Shown: positions 24,992 through 33,517 of the stretch, piece by piece | Layout of the letters: each line of letters opens with the position of its first letter | Position numbering within the stretch: the first letter of the stretch is position 1 | NCBI GenBank assembly: GCA_043101845.1 | Contig: JBICHN010000011.1 | Span: forward strand, 992,001-1,056,000 | DNA length: 64,000 nt | Direction: 5' to 3' | Source: JBICHN01 sp043101845 | Lineage (GTDB): Bacteria > Planctomycetota > Phycisphaerae > Phycisphaerales > UBA5793 | The notes under the pieces: generated by a model | Seen by the model: the letters and a program-made list of their open reading frames with translations, nothing else | Databases searched by the model: none | Told to the model about the DNA's origin: nothing | Translations under genes and position numbers: made by a program

Positions 24992-26778
24992 GTCGTCGTT
25001 CCCGTACGCTGGTCGGACGCGTCGGCGTCGTTCTGATGCTGTTTCAGGCGATCGTGGCGCTCTTGTTCGGATGGTACATCGTCGTGGCGTTGCGGGAGTT
25101 CCACGCGGATCAGTCACGAGAACGGCTCGAGCGACTGTCGGCCGCGCTCGTCGAGACCTATCTGCGACGACCGGTGGATAACGACCCCGATGAATTCATT
25201 GATCATCTCGGAGCGTTGACCGGCGTGCGGCTCACGCTCGTCGCGTCGGACGGTCAGGTCCTCGCCGACACCCATTACGACTTCAACGACATGGAGAACC
25301 ATCGGCTTCGGCCCGAAATCGATCGGGCGTTTCGTGACGGGACCGGATGGTCGGACCGCCGGAGTTCCACGCTCGACGAGCGCATGATGTACTTCGCCCG
25401 AAGAATCGCTGAATCGGGCGGCGCCGAGGTCGTTTTGCGCGCGGCGATGCCGGCGACGGCGATCGCGGCTCCGCTTACGCGGCTGCTGCAGGCGTTGCTG
25501 GTCATCGGCCTGGCCTCACTCCTGGTTACGCTGCTCGTGACATGGTTCGTCTCGCGTTCGCTCAGTGGTACGGTCCGAAGCATGGCGGAGGGGGCGAACC
25601 GGTTCGCCGCGGGTGAACTCGATCACCGCATTCCTCGACCGGGTACACAGGAGCTCGGCTCTCTCGCGACGGCGCTCAATCAGATGTCCGGCCAGATCGA
25701 ATACCAGTTCGCAAGCCTCCGCGCTCAGCGCAATGAGCAACACGCGATCCTTCGATCCATGGCGAATGGCGTGCTCGCGCTCGATCGCGACCAGCGCATC
25801 ATCAATGTGAACCGGGCGGCGGAGCGCATGTTCGGATTCGAAGGGAAGGACGCGACGGGTCGCCTGCTGCAGGAGGTCGTACGGGAAGGAGACATGCACC
25901 GGTTCGTCACCGAGGCGTTCGGCGAGCCGGCGACGCATCGCATCGAGATCACCCTTCGCGGCCACACGAATCGAATCATCGAGCTCCGAAGTGAGCCGCT
26001 GCTCGACGCTGACGATCGTCCGAGTGGCCTCGTCATTGTGGCGAACGATGTCACGGAACTCCGTCGACTCGAATCGCTTCGGAGCGACTTCGCCGCGAAT
26101 GTGTCGCACGAGCTCCGTACACCCATCACGAACATCAAGGGCTACATCGAGACGCTGCTCGATGTCGGAGTAGGGGACGAACCGCAGGTTCGCCGCTTCC
26201 TTGAGATCATCGGCGCAAACGCGGACCGGCTCGCTTCGATCATCGAGGATCTCCTCGCTCTCGCCAGACTCGAATCACCGAGCGTGCGTGAATCGCTCGA
26301 TCCCGAGTCGGAGCCGGTGCGACCGATCATTGCGTCGGTGCTCGACCAACTCGAGAGCGCCGCGAACGCCAAACGGATTGAACTTCAACTCGAGGTCGAT
26401 GATGAGCTTCGCGTGTTCGCCGTCCCGCAGTTGATCGAGCAGGCGCTCGCCAACCTTCTCTCCAACGCTATCAAGTACAGTCCTCCGCAAACGAAGGTCA
26501 CGATCATCGCCGAGTCTCTGGGAGACGGGACCGCTTGTCTCTCGGTTCGCGACGAGGGTCCCGGAATCGCGGCCGAGCACCTCCCGCGACTCTTTGAACG
26601 CTTCTACCGGGTCGACAAGGCGCGGAGTCGAACGCTCGGCGGAACCGGACTCGGCCTCGCGATTGTGAAGCACATCGCGCTCGCACACGGGGGCCGCATC
26701 GAAGTCGAGAGCGAGTTGGGGCGTGGAAGTCGATTCAGCCTCATCCTCCCGGCTGCTCACAGATTCGAGCAATCATGA
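24988..26778 (+). CDS. phoR: Phosphate regulon sensor histidine kinase PhoR
   Basis: 596 residues, overlapping phoB by four bases. Layout: transmembrane segment (VGVVLMLFQAIVALLFGWYIVV), periplasmic sensor domain (about 35-160), second segment (ALLVIGLASLLVTLLVTWFV), HAMP (SRSLSGTVRSMAEGANRFAAG), PAS domain (LRSMANGVLALDRDQRIINVNRAAERMFGF begins it), HisKA with phospho-acceptor H374 in NVSHELRTPITNIKGY, and the ATPase domain with N box LSNAIKYS, G1 DEGPGIA and G2 GGTGLGLAIV. This is the long PhoR form with an extracytoplasmic domain. It acts with PhoB and is inhibited through PhoU and the Pst transporter when phosphate is plentiful (known for the family). Confidence 0.95.
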   Translation: MSRRSRTLVGRVGVVLMLFQAIVALLFGWYIVVALREFHADQSRERLERLSAALVETYLRRPVDNDPDEFIDHLGALTGVRLTLVASDGQVLADTHYDFNDMENHRLRPEIDRAFRDGTGWSDRRSSTLDERMMYFARRIAESGGAEVVLRAAMPATAIAAPLTRLLQALLVIGLASLLVTLLVTWFVSRSLSGTVRSMAEGANRFAAGELDHRIPRPGTQELGSLATALNQMSGQIEYQFASLRAQRNEQHAILRSMANGVLALDRDQRIINVNRAAERMFGFEGKDATGRLLQEVVREGDMHRFVTEAFGEPATHRIEITLRGHTNRIIELRSEPLLDADDRPSGLVIVANDVTELRRLESLRSDFAANVSHELRTPITNIKGYIETLLDVGVGDEPQVRRFLEIIGANADRLASIIEDLLALARLESPSVRESLDPESEPVRPIIASVLDQLESAANAKRIELQLEVDDELRVFAVPQLIEQALANLLSNAIKYSPPQTKVTIIAESLGDGTACLSVRDEGPGIAAEHLPRLFERFYRVDKARSRTLGGTGLGLAIVKHIALAHGGRIEVESELGRGSRFSLILPAAHRFEQS

Positions 26779-26804
26779 GTTCGTGACAGAAAGCACACGG
26801 CTCC

Positions 26805-26836
26805 TTTACACAACTTTTACAGTTCGGGTTCATAGT
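26805..26836 (+). promoter_or_regulatory. Candidate Pho box and promoter of the pst operon
   Basis: Two TTTACA direct repeats start at 26805 and 26816, exactly 11 bp apart, the spacing of PhoB/PhoP half-sites. CATAGT at 26831-26836 could be the -10 hexamer, nine bases past the second repeat, as expected when a Pho box replaces the -35. It lies about 235 bp before pstS and just after phoR. Confidence 0.5.
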
Positions 26837-26911
26837 TCGTCTCTCGCCGTGCGGCCCTCCCGGTGGGTGAGAGATGAGAATGCTGCGGGCTGCGTAGGCG
26901 CTGCTGGTCAG

Positions 26912-26937
26912 GGCGGCTCGAGGATGGATGAGCCGCC
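26912..26937 (+). repeat. Inverted repeat in the phoR-pstS gap
   Basis: An 8-bp perfect inverted repeat (ggcggctc at 26912-26919, gagccgcc at 26930-26937, 10-nt spacer) lies in the 293-nt gap. No T-run follows, so it may be a leader structure of the pstS transcript rather than a terminator. Confidence 0.4.
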
Positions 26938-27071
26938 TATGGATTCACTGAGGAGGCGCCGGCTTGGCGATTGTTCTTAGCGCCGTCCAGGCGTCGCCTG
27001 AGCGCGATCTCAATAGTCTCAGGCTGAGAATGGTCCTTACCAACTGAGGGCGCCAACGGAAAGGAATGGTC

Positions 27072-28073
27072 ATGGCGAGGCGAATTCTGGGAATGATCGT
27101 GACGGCAGGTGTCGTGGCCGCTTCGGCCGGGCAGGCAAGCGCACAGAAGGATCTCTCCCGGCTCCGCGGCGATATCAAGATCGACGGATCGTCGACGGTG
27201 TATCCGATCACCGAGGCCGTCGCCGAGGAGTTCGGCGAAGCCGCTCCGCGGGTCCGCGTCACGGTCGGAATCTCCGGCACGGGTGGTGGCTTCAAGCGTT
27301 TCATCGTCGGTGAAACCGACATCTCGGATGCTTCGCGACCCATTAAGGACAAGGAATACAAGGCGGCGATGGACGAGGGCGTGGGGTTCATCGAGATCCC
27401 GGTCGCCTATGACGGCTTGACGATTGTCATCAACAAGAACAACTACTGGGTCGACTCCCTGTCGGTCGACGAACTCCGCAAGATCTTCCTGGACGGCACG
27501 AATGTCGACCGCTGGAACGAGGTCCGTTCCGACTGGCCCGACAAGCCGATTCAGATCTTCTCGCCGGGCACGGACTCAGGTACCTTCGACTACTTCAAGG
27601 AAGTCGTCGCCGAAGAGGAAGGTTCGATTCGCGGCGACATGTCCGTCTCCGAGGATGACAATGTCCTCGTTCGCGGCGTGGCCGGTAATGAAGGCGCCAT
27701 CGGCTTCTTCGGAGCCGCGTACTACTTCGAGAACAAGGACAAACTCAAGTCGGTTCCAATTGTGAATGACGAGCTTGGCAAGCCGGTCTCGCCCACACCC
27801 GAGACAATCGAAAACGGAGAATACGCTCCGTTCAGCCGGCCCGTGTTCATCTATGTCAGCGCGAAGTCGGCCGACCGTCGTGAGGTTGAGGCTTTCGTGA
27901 ACTTCTACCTCGAGAACGCGGCTCGTCTGTCGGAAGAGGTCGGGTATGTCCGCCTTCCGCAGGTGATCTACGATCGGGCGTCGAAGAACTTCCAGAATCG
28001 GAAGACCGGCACGCACTTCCTCGACAAGGACATGGAGAAGGTCAAGGGTCCGCTGCCGTCCGTGTACAAGTAA
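27072..28073 (+). CDS. pstS: Phosphate ABC transporter substrate-binding protein PstS
   Basis: 333 residues from ATG 27072, six bases after AAGGA; an ATG at 27066 directly abuts that site and is less likely. A signal peptide (ILGMIVTAGVVAASAGQASA) leads to a mature phosphate-binding protein: IKIDGSSTVYPITEAVAEEF, the SGTGGGFKRFIVGETDISDASRPI segment in two parts, IPVAYDGLTIVINKNNYW, FSPGTDSGTFDYF and VAGNEGAIGFFGAAYY. These correspond to the phosphate-coordinating loops of PstS. There is no lipobox, so the protein is likely periplasmic and soluble. It captures phosphate for the PstCAB transporter encoded downstream, and is followed by a strong hairpin. Confidence 0.95.
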   Translation: MARRILGMIVTAGVVAASAGQASAQKDLSRLRGDIKIDGSSTVYPITEAVAEEFGEAAPRVRVTVGISGTGGGFKRFIVGETDISDASRPIKDKEYKAAMDEGVGFIEIPVAYDGLTIVINKNNYWVDSLSVDELRKIFLDGTNVDRWNEVRSDWPDKPIQIFSPGTDSGTFDYFKEVVAEEEGSIRGDMSVSEDDNVLVRGVAGNEGAIGFFGAAYYFENKDKLKSVPIVNDELGKPVSPTPETIENGEYAPFSRPVFIYVSAKSADRREVEAFVNFYLENAARLSEEVGYVRLPQVIYDRASKNFQNRKTGTHFLDKDMEKVKGPLPSVYK

Positions 28074-28130
28074 CTCTAGCGCTGACTGATCGCGTCTCGT
28101 TGAGACACTGAAGACAGCGATTCGAGACCC

Positions 28131-28164
28131 GGCGGAGCGTCGTTGAAACACACGACGCTCCGCC
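28131..28164 (+). terminator. Hairpin between pstS and pstC (attenuator or mRNA stabiliser)
   Basis: A 13-bp perfect stem (28131-28143 with 28152-28164, ggcggagcgtcgt/acgacgctccgcc), loop TGAAACAC, sits 57 nt past the pstS stop and 47 nt before pstC. The following ATTCCCGCTT is not a T-tract. It likely lets pstS accumulate over pstCAB by partial termination or 3'-end protection. A smaller inverted repeat, GTCTC-GTT-GAGAC, is at 28094-28106. Confidence 0.6.
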
Positions 28165-28211
28165 ATTCCCGCTTACGACCGAGTCGTCGATCGCCCTGAG
28201 GGATTGGACGA

Positions 28212-29189
28212 ATGAAGGGATTCCGGATGACTCGAGCCTTGTCGCCCGAAGTCGCGATCTCTCAGGGACTCTCGCAGCCCGGGAGGGTGAAATCCAGACA
28301 CGTGCGGGGCGGAGTTGAAGGGCTCATTTACCTGTCGCTCCTCGGGTGCGCGGCCTTCGCGGTTCTCATTACGGTTTCGATCATCGTCATACTCGCGAAG
28401 GAGACCTTCGCGTTCTTCGCCGACGATGAAGTTTCCGTCGCGTCTTTCCTGTTCACGACCGAGTGGAATCCGCTCCTCGGCGCCGAGCAGCATTTCGGCA
28501 TCTGGCCGCTCGTTTGCGGCACCTTTCTCGTCACTGTGGTCGCGTGTTCGCTCTCGATCCCGCTCGGGTTGATTACGGCGATCTATCTGAGTGAGTACGC
28601 GCCCCGACCTCTTCGAGCGACCTTGAAACCGGCGCTCGAAATCCTCGCCGGAATTCCGACCGTCGTGTACGGCTTCTTCGCGTTGACCGTGATCACGCCG
28701 TTTCTCCAGTGGATGCACAGTGGGTTTGATGTGTACAACGCCGCCGCCGCCGGGATCGCGGTAGGAATCATGACTCTGCCGATTGTGACTTCGATCACCG
28801 AGGATGCGCTCCAGGCGGTGCCGAAGAGTCTGCGTGAAGGCGCCTATGCCCTCGGAGGGACCCGGTTCGATGTGTCGACCAAGGTGGTGACGCCCGCCGC
28901 ACTCTCCGGAATCGTGGCGGCGTGCCTGCTTGCGATCGCTCGCGCAGTTGGGGAGACGATGATCGTGGCGCTCGCGGCGGGCAATCTCGCCCAACTCACG
29001 ATCGACCCGAGGAATCAGATTCAAACGATGACCGGTTACATGGTTCAGATCTTCCTCGGAGACGCGAGCAATTTCGGAATCGAGTATCGCTCGAGCTATG
29101 CGGTCGCCGCGACGCTTTTCGTTCTCACCTTCATCCTCACGATCATCGGGAACCGGGTGCGCAAGCGGTTCCGGGAGGTGTACGAATGA
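28212..29189 (+). CDS. pstC: Phosphate ABC transporter permease PstC
   Basis: 325 residues; an in-frame ATG at 28227 with AAGGG upstream is an alternative start. Hydrophobic segments include LIYLSLLGCAAFAVLITVSIIVIL, FGIWPLVCGTFLVTVVACSLSI, ILAGIPTVVYGFFALTVI, YNAAAAGIAVGIMTLPIVTS, LSGIVAACLLAIARAVGETM and a last YAVAATLFVLTFILTIIG. The EAA-type loop that contacts the ATPase is EDALQAVPKSLREGAYALGG. It forms the membrane channel with PstA. Its stop overlaps the pstA start (ATGA), so the two are translationally coupled. Confidence 0.94.
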   Translation: MKGFRMTRALSPEVAISQGLSQPGRVKSRHVRGGVEGLIYLSLLGCAAFAVLITVSIIVILAKETFAFFADDEVSVASFLFTTEWNPLLGAEQHFGIWPLVCGTFLVTVVACSLSIPLGLITAIYLSEYAPRPLRATLKPALEILAGIPTVVYGFFALTVITPFLQWMHSGFDVYNAAAAGIAVGIMTLPIVTSITEDALQAVPKSLREGAYALGGTRFDVSTKVVTPAALSGIVAACLLAIARAVGETMIVALAAGNLAQLTIDPRNQIQTMTGYMVQIFLGDASNFGIEYRSSYAVAATLFVLTFILTIIGNRVRKRFREVYE

Positions 29190-30361
29190 ATCAATTCGAG
29201 TCGTCCCGGCCGCGCAGCCTGAAGACGCGTCGCACATTCGACCGTTCGTTCGCGGTGCTCTGCATGATCGCCGCGGCGGCGTCGGTGGTGGTGCTCGGTA
29301 TCCTTCTCGTGGCGATTGTGAGTCAGGGGTACCGACATCTCGACGCGGACTTCCTGACTTCGAGTCCCTCACGAAACGCCGAAGACGCGGGAATTCGGCC
29401 GGCGCTCAGCGGCACGATCTGGGTCTGCGTCATCGTCGCGGCCACAGCCATACCACTCGGGATCGGGACGGCGATCCTGTTGGAAGAGTACCGGCCGCGC
29501 ACCCGGTTCTTCCGCCGGCTCCACTCCCTCTTCGAGGTCAATATCTCGAATCTCGCCGGCGTGCCCTCGATCATCTATGGCATCGTCGGACTCACCGCAT
29601 TCGTGCAGATGTTCTCGCTCTTCGGCAACCTGAATGAGCCGTCATTTCAGGTGGGCGTCCACTATGTCGATGAGTTCTATGACGAGTCGGGTCAGGTTCT
29701 CGTGGTTCCCGTCGAGGACGCCGACGCCCCGTTGACCACGCTGTACGACGGACTCGTCGCCATCGACGAGTCTGGCGAGGAAGTCATCGTTGATGTGTTT
29801 CCGGCGGACGCCGAGACCGTCCCCGAGCGTTCCGGCGCCGTGCGGGCCGACGAACGCGTCGACCGCTACGACGAGAAGTCGTGGTGCTACTTGCAGTTTC
29901 CGATCGGACGAAGTGTGCTGGCGGGAGGTCTCACGCTCATGCTCGTCATTCTTCCGATCGTGATCATCTCGTCGCAGGAGGCGATTCGCGCCGTGCCGGA
30001 TTCACTCCGTGAAGGCGCGCTCGGGATCGGCGCGACACGGTGGCAGATGATCTGGGGAATGACGCTTCCGGCGGCGGTGCCCGGCATCATGACGGGAACC
30101 ATTCTCGCGGTCAGCCGGGCGATCGGTGAGGCGGCGCCGATTCTGGTGATCGCAGGCATCGTCTACATCCGGTTCACCCCGCAACATCTCATGGACGAAT
30201 TCACGGTCATGCCACTCCAGATCTACGACTGGGCCGGTCGACCGCAGAAGGAGTTTCACGAAATCGCCGCCTCGGGGATTATCGTGCTGCTTGCGATCCT
30301 CCTCGTCTTCAACGCCGTCGCCGTCTTTATCCGACACAAATTCCAGAAGCCTCTATCATGA
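29186..30361 (+). CDS. pstA: Phosphate ABC transporter permease PstA with a long insert
   Basis: 391 residues against about 290-300 for most PstA proteins. Transmembrane segments include FAVLCMIAAAASVVVLGILL, GTIWVCVIVAATAIPLGIG, NLAGVPSIIYGIVGLTAFV, VLAGGLTLMLVILPIVII, PAAVPGIMTGTILAVSRAIG and IAASGIIVLLAILLVFNAV. The ATPase-contact loop is QEAIRAVPDSLREGALGIGA. Between the third and fourth segments, residues about 150-240 form an acidic, largely hydrophilic insert (VDEFYDESGQ, DAPLTTLYDGLVAIDESGEE) that should face the periplasm. It starts with ATGA overlap on pstC and is followed by pstB after 22 nt. The insert is the odd feature; the rest is canonical. Confidence 0.93.
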   Translation: MNQFESSRPRSLKTRRTFDRSFAVLCMIAAAASVVVLGILLVAIVSQGYRHLDADFLTSSPSRNAEDAGIRPALSGTIWVCVIVAATAIPLGIGTAILLEEYRPRTRFFRRLHSLFEVNISNLAGVPSIIYGIVGLTAFVQMFSLFGNLNEPSFQVGVHYVDEFYDESGQVLVVPVEDADAPLTTLYDGLVAIDESGEEVIVDVFPADAETVPERSGAVRADERVDRYDEKSWCYLQFPIGRSVLAGGLTLMLVILPIVIISSQEAIRAVPDSLREGALGIGATRWQMIWGMTLPAAVPGIMTGTILAVSRAIGEAAPILVIAGIVYIRFTPQHLMDEFTVMPLQIYDWAGRPQKEFHEIAASGIIVLLAILLVFNAVAVFIRHKFQKPLS

Positions 30362-30383
30362 TCGACGGAAATCGGCGGAAACC

Positions 30384-31247
30384 ATGACGACGGAAGAGCG
30401 ATCGCCCCAACCACGACTTTCGGCTCCGCGAGTGGAAGTCGACGCGACACACGATGTCGAGGTCGAAAGCCAGGCGGAACGCCTGGCTGACATTCCCGCG
30501 GCAATCACGATCGATCAATTCAACGCGTGGTACGCCGACTTTCAGGCGTTGCACAACATCGTTCTCGATGTTCCGCTCAAGAAGGTGACGGCGTTCATCG
30601 GGCCGAGCGGATGCGGCAAGAGCACGCTGCTCCGCTGGATCAATCGCATGAACGACCTTGTTCCGATCGCGCGGGCCGAAGGAACCTTGAGCCTGCATGG
30701 GATCGACCTTCTTTCGAAGACGGCTGATGTGGTTGATCTTCGCCGCCGGGTCGGAATGGTCTTTCAGAAGCCGAATCCGTTTCCGAAGTCGATCTTCGAC
30801 AATGTCGCGTTCGGCCCGCGTCTGCAGCGGCGGATGAGTCGCTCTGATCTTGAAGGACTTGTCGAGCAGAGTCTCCGCCAGGCGGCGCTCTGGGATGAAG
30901 TGAAGGATCGGCTGCGCGACTCAGCGCTCGGGCTCTCCGGCGGTCAGCAGCAGCGGCTGTGCATTGCCCGCGCGATCTCCGTCGGTCCGGAAGTTCTGCT
31001 GATGGATGAGCCCTGTTCGGCGCTCGATCCGAAGTCGACCGCTCGCATCGAAGAATTGATCAACGAACTCACGAAGCATTACACTATCGTGATCGTGACA
31101 CACAACATGCAACAGGCCGCCCGGGTGTCCGATCTGACGGCGTTCTTCTTTGAAGGGCGCCTTATTGAGTCCGGCGAGACGGCGCATGTGTTCACGAATC
31201 CGGATGATCCGCAGACCGAGGCGTACATTACCGGACGGTTTGGGTAA
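30384..31247 (+). CDS. pstB: Phosphate ABC transporter ATP-binding protein PstB
   Basis: 287 residues from ATG 30384; GGCGGA lies upstream, and the frame open further left overlaps pstA without similarity. An N-terminal extension of about 45 residues precedes the ABC domain. Motifs: ITIDQFNAWYADFQALHNI, Walker A GPSGCGKST near 73-81, the Q-loop VGMVFQKPNPFPKSIFDNV, signature LSGGQQQRLCIARA, Walker B VLLMDEPCSALDP and the H-loop IVIVTHNMQQAARVSD. It powers phosphate import through PstC and PstA and takes part in signalling to PhoR with PhoU. Confidence 0.96.
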   Translation: MTTEERSPQPRLSAPRVEVDATHDVEVESQAERLADIPAAITIDQFNAWYADFQALHNIVLDVPLKKVTAFIGPSGCGKSTLLRWINRMNDLVPIARAEGTLSLHGIDLLSKTADVVDLRRRVGMVFQKPNPFPKSIFDNVAFGPRLQRRMSRSDLEGLVEQSLRQAALWDEVKDRLRDSALGLSGGQQQRLCIARAISVGPEVLLMDEPCSALDPKSTARIEELINELTKHYTIVIVTHNMQQAARVSDLTAFFFEGRLIESGETAHVFTNPDDPQTEAYITGRFG

Positions 31248-31267
31248 ACGGGGGCGATCGACTCCAT

Positions 31268-31948
31268 ATGGCGACCGATATCAAGACAGAAATGACGGGG
31301 CTTCGGCGCAACATTCTCAGCCTCGGAGCTGATGTCGAGCACCGAGTCAACCGCATCGTCGACGCGTTCGTGAATATGGATATCGTCGCGGCGCGCGAAG
31401 TGCGCAGCGGCGACAACGCGATCGATCGGGCCGAGGTCGACATCGAGCAGGAATGCCTGCGCATACTCGCGCTCTGGAATCCGGTCGCAAAGGATCTGCG
31501 ATTCGTCCTCGCCGTGCTTCGGATCAACACCGATCTCGAGCGAATCGCCGATCAGGCGAAGGGCATCGCGAAGCGCCTTCTGGAACGCATGGATCAGTCG
31601 AAGCCGATGCCGCAGCCGCCGAAAGCCCTGTACGAGATGGCGCGCGGTTCGGCCGCGATGGTGCACGATGTGCTCTCCGCCCTCGCGGACAGCGACGCCG
31701 CCGTGTCCCAGCGCGTGCGCCGGTCGGACCAGACGATCGACGATCTGAACCGAGAGGTGTTCGCCTGGGTGCAGGCCGAGATCCCCGCCCATGTCGAAGA
31801 GACCGCGGCCGCGATCGACTACCTTTCAATCGCGCGGCGGTTCGAACGAATCGCGGACCATGCCACGAACATCGCCGAGACCGTGATCTTCCTCGCCGAG
31901 GGCGAGGTCGTGCGCCACAAATCGATCAAGCAGACCGAGAAGGCTTGA
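31268..31948 (+). CDS. phoU: Phosphate signalling regulator PhoU
   Basis: 226 residues, normal for PhoU. Two PhoU repeats of three helices are visible: about 10-110 (LRRNILSLGADVEHRVNRIV, VDIEQECLRILAL, RIADQAKGIAKRLLERM) and about 115-215 (MARGSAAMVHDVLSALADSD, EVFAWVQAEIP, AIDYLSIARRFERIADHATN). The conserved metal-site motif ERIADHATNIAE is intact. PhoU links the Pst transporter to PhoR and dampens the Pho response in phosphate-rich conditions. It ends the phoB-to-phoU series. Its stop codon directly abuts the stop of the convergent dockerin-like gene, with no room for a separate terminator. Confidence 0.95.
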   Translation: MATDIKTEMTGLRRNILSLGADVEHRVNRIVDAFVNMDIVAAREVRSGDNAIDRAEVDIEQECLRILALWNPVAKDLRFVLAVLRINTDLERIADQAKGIAKRLLERMDQSKPMPQPPKALYEMARGSAAMVHDVLSALADSDAAVSQRVRRSDQTIDDLNREVFAWVQAEIPAHVEETAAAIDYLSIARRFERIADHATNIAETVIFLAEGEVVRHKSIKQTEKA

Positions 31949-33517
31949 TTACGGTCGCCGGCGCGGCGGCTCGACGAGATCCCGTCGTTCGCGGGCGCCG
32001 GATGCGCCGAATCCGAGCAACTGCCGCATGATCGTCCGATCCGCGGAATCGATCACATCGTCGTCGTTCAGGTCGGCCGCGGGGTTGAATCGCGGGTCGC
32101 CCTGCGTAAACCCGAGCATCGCCTCCAGAAGCTGAAGGTCCACGCCGTTGATGGCACGATCGGAATTCACATCGCCGAGCTGCGCGTAACCGAGAATCGC
32201 CATATCGAGTGATCCGATGAAGCCGTCATAGTCGAGGTCATAGAGCGCGAATCGATACGCGAACTCGTCGAGCAGCGTCTGTCCGTTCACCATTCCATCC
32301 GCGTCGATAGCGGTTCCGTCGCTCGACGCGATGGCGCTGCTGACAAATCCCTGATCGATCGAATTGACCCGGCTGTCCCCGTTGAGATCAGCGTATTCAA
32401 ACTTCGGCCCGACATCGGTCCAGACATACTGGGCGTCGGACTGCTCGACCGCGTACGGCGATCCGAAAAGGGTGAGCACTTCCCACCGCGTGGGATCGAG
32501 AAACTCCGTGACATCGGAGTGGTTCGAGTCGCGCCACTCGCGAAGAAGATCAAAGCTCGTGCCCCAACCGGGGTCGTTCGCGTTGACGGCGGCGAAGCGG
32601 ATTTCGCTGAGCATCTCGTGCATGCTCGTGTGATTGTTCGCGTTGAGATCAATACTCTGCTGCGCCTGACCGGTGAGCCGCGCGGCGCCCGACATGGTGA
32701 TGCCGTACACGAGGGAGAAGGTTGTTTCGTCGCGGCTGGCGTTATGCGATATTCGCAGGTTCACCTTCGGGTCGTAGGCGCCCGACTCCGACCCACCGAA
32801 CGCAAAGCTGTAGTCGATGAACGCGTGCGTGCGCTGCAGGAACCGTCCGTTCAGGATCCACTGATCCCCGGCGTCGAACGAGTTGGGCGTCGGATCGCCG
32901 AGCGGATTGACGGTGAACGACTGGCATCCGCAGAGACTCAGATGCATCTCTTCGCCCGATCGGGTCTCTTCACCATCGAACGACCAGGCCGAATCCGGCG
33001 CCCGGTCGCCCACCGAGCCACTCAACCGGCCGCCAAACCGCGACGCCGCGCCAAGAGGTCGATTCCATACATTGTCGATCTCGCCGCCAGTGTCCTTCTC
33101 GCGATCAAGGTCGAACTCAACGAACCCGTAGACCGGGTTCGGACTGTACCGGAACGGATCGAACCCCTCCCCCTGGAGATTGATCGGTCCCGGAGGACCG
33201 ACGAGGCCGTTGAAGACGACATCGATTCGCAGAAGATCGGTATCCCGCGGATCGATCCAAGACCCTGCATATGGATTCGTGGTTGGAGTGGGCGAAACCC
33301 AGCCTCCGACGACGACTCGCAGGAGATCGGGCGGAGTTATGCCCGAGCCGAGCAGGCCGTCGTTGCCGAGATCCGTACGCCGGATGACCGCGTCCCCGCG
33401 ATCATCGTCGTGCGTCTCAGGGTCGTCATCCGCGACGCATACTGGCGCGCTCAATGCGAGGGTCGCGGCGAAAACCACGACACGACTTCGTTCTGAAGAG
33501 AAACCGCCGCGGATCAT
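31949..33517 (-). CDS. Secreted protein with C-terminal dockerin-like repeats
   Basis: 522 residues from ATG 33517, which overlaps the stop of the upstream response regulator (ATGA) and has AGGAG ten bases before it. The signal peptide is VVVFAATLALSAPVCVADDD. The middle 330 residues are an unrecognised extracellular region with FGGRLSGSVGDRAPD, SLCGCQSFTVNPLGDPTPN and FAFGGSESGAYDPKVNLRIS. The C-terminal 150 residues hold four calcium-loop dockerin-like units: DLNGDSRVNSIDQ, DLDYDGFIGSLDMAILG, DVNSDRAINGVDLQLLEAM and DLNDDDVIDSADRTIMRQLL. Dockerins pair with cohesins in cellulosomes, but in planctomycetes such repeats are common on secreted proteins without cohesins. Coupling to a two-component system suggests regulated production or a role in sensing. 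Function unknown. Confidence 0.8.
   Translation of the reverse strand: MIRGGFSSERSRVVVFAATLALSAPVCVADDDPETHDDDRGDAVIRRTDLGNDGLLGSGITPPDLLRVVVGGWVSPTPTTNPYAGSWIDPRDTDLLRIDVVFNGLVGPPGPINLQGEGFDPFRYSPNPVYGFVEFDLDREKDTGGEIDNVWNRPLGAASRFGGRLSGSVGDRAPDSAWSFDGEETRSGEEMHLSLCGCQSFTVNPLGDPTPNSFDAGDQWILNGRFLQRTHAFIDYSFAFGGSESGAYDPKVNLRISHNASRDETTFSLVYGITMSGAARLTGQAQQSIDLNANNHTSMHEMLSEIRFAAVNANDPGWGTSFDLLREWRDSNHSDVTEFLDPTRWEVLTLFGSPYAVEQSDAQYVWTDVGPKFEYADLNGDSRVNSIDQGFVSSAIASSDGTAIDADGMVNGQTLLDEFAYRFALYDLDYDGFIGSLDMAILGYAQLGDVNSDRAINGVDLQLLEAMLGFTQGDPRFNPAADLNDDDVIDSADRTIMRQLLGFGASGARERRDLVEPPRRRP

Noticed and set aside
28173..29372. 399-residue open frame antisense to pstC and pstA
   Set aside because: It crosses the start of pstA and both permeases are unambiguous.
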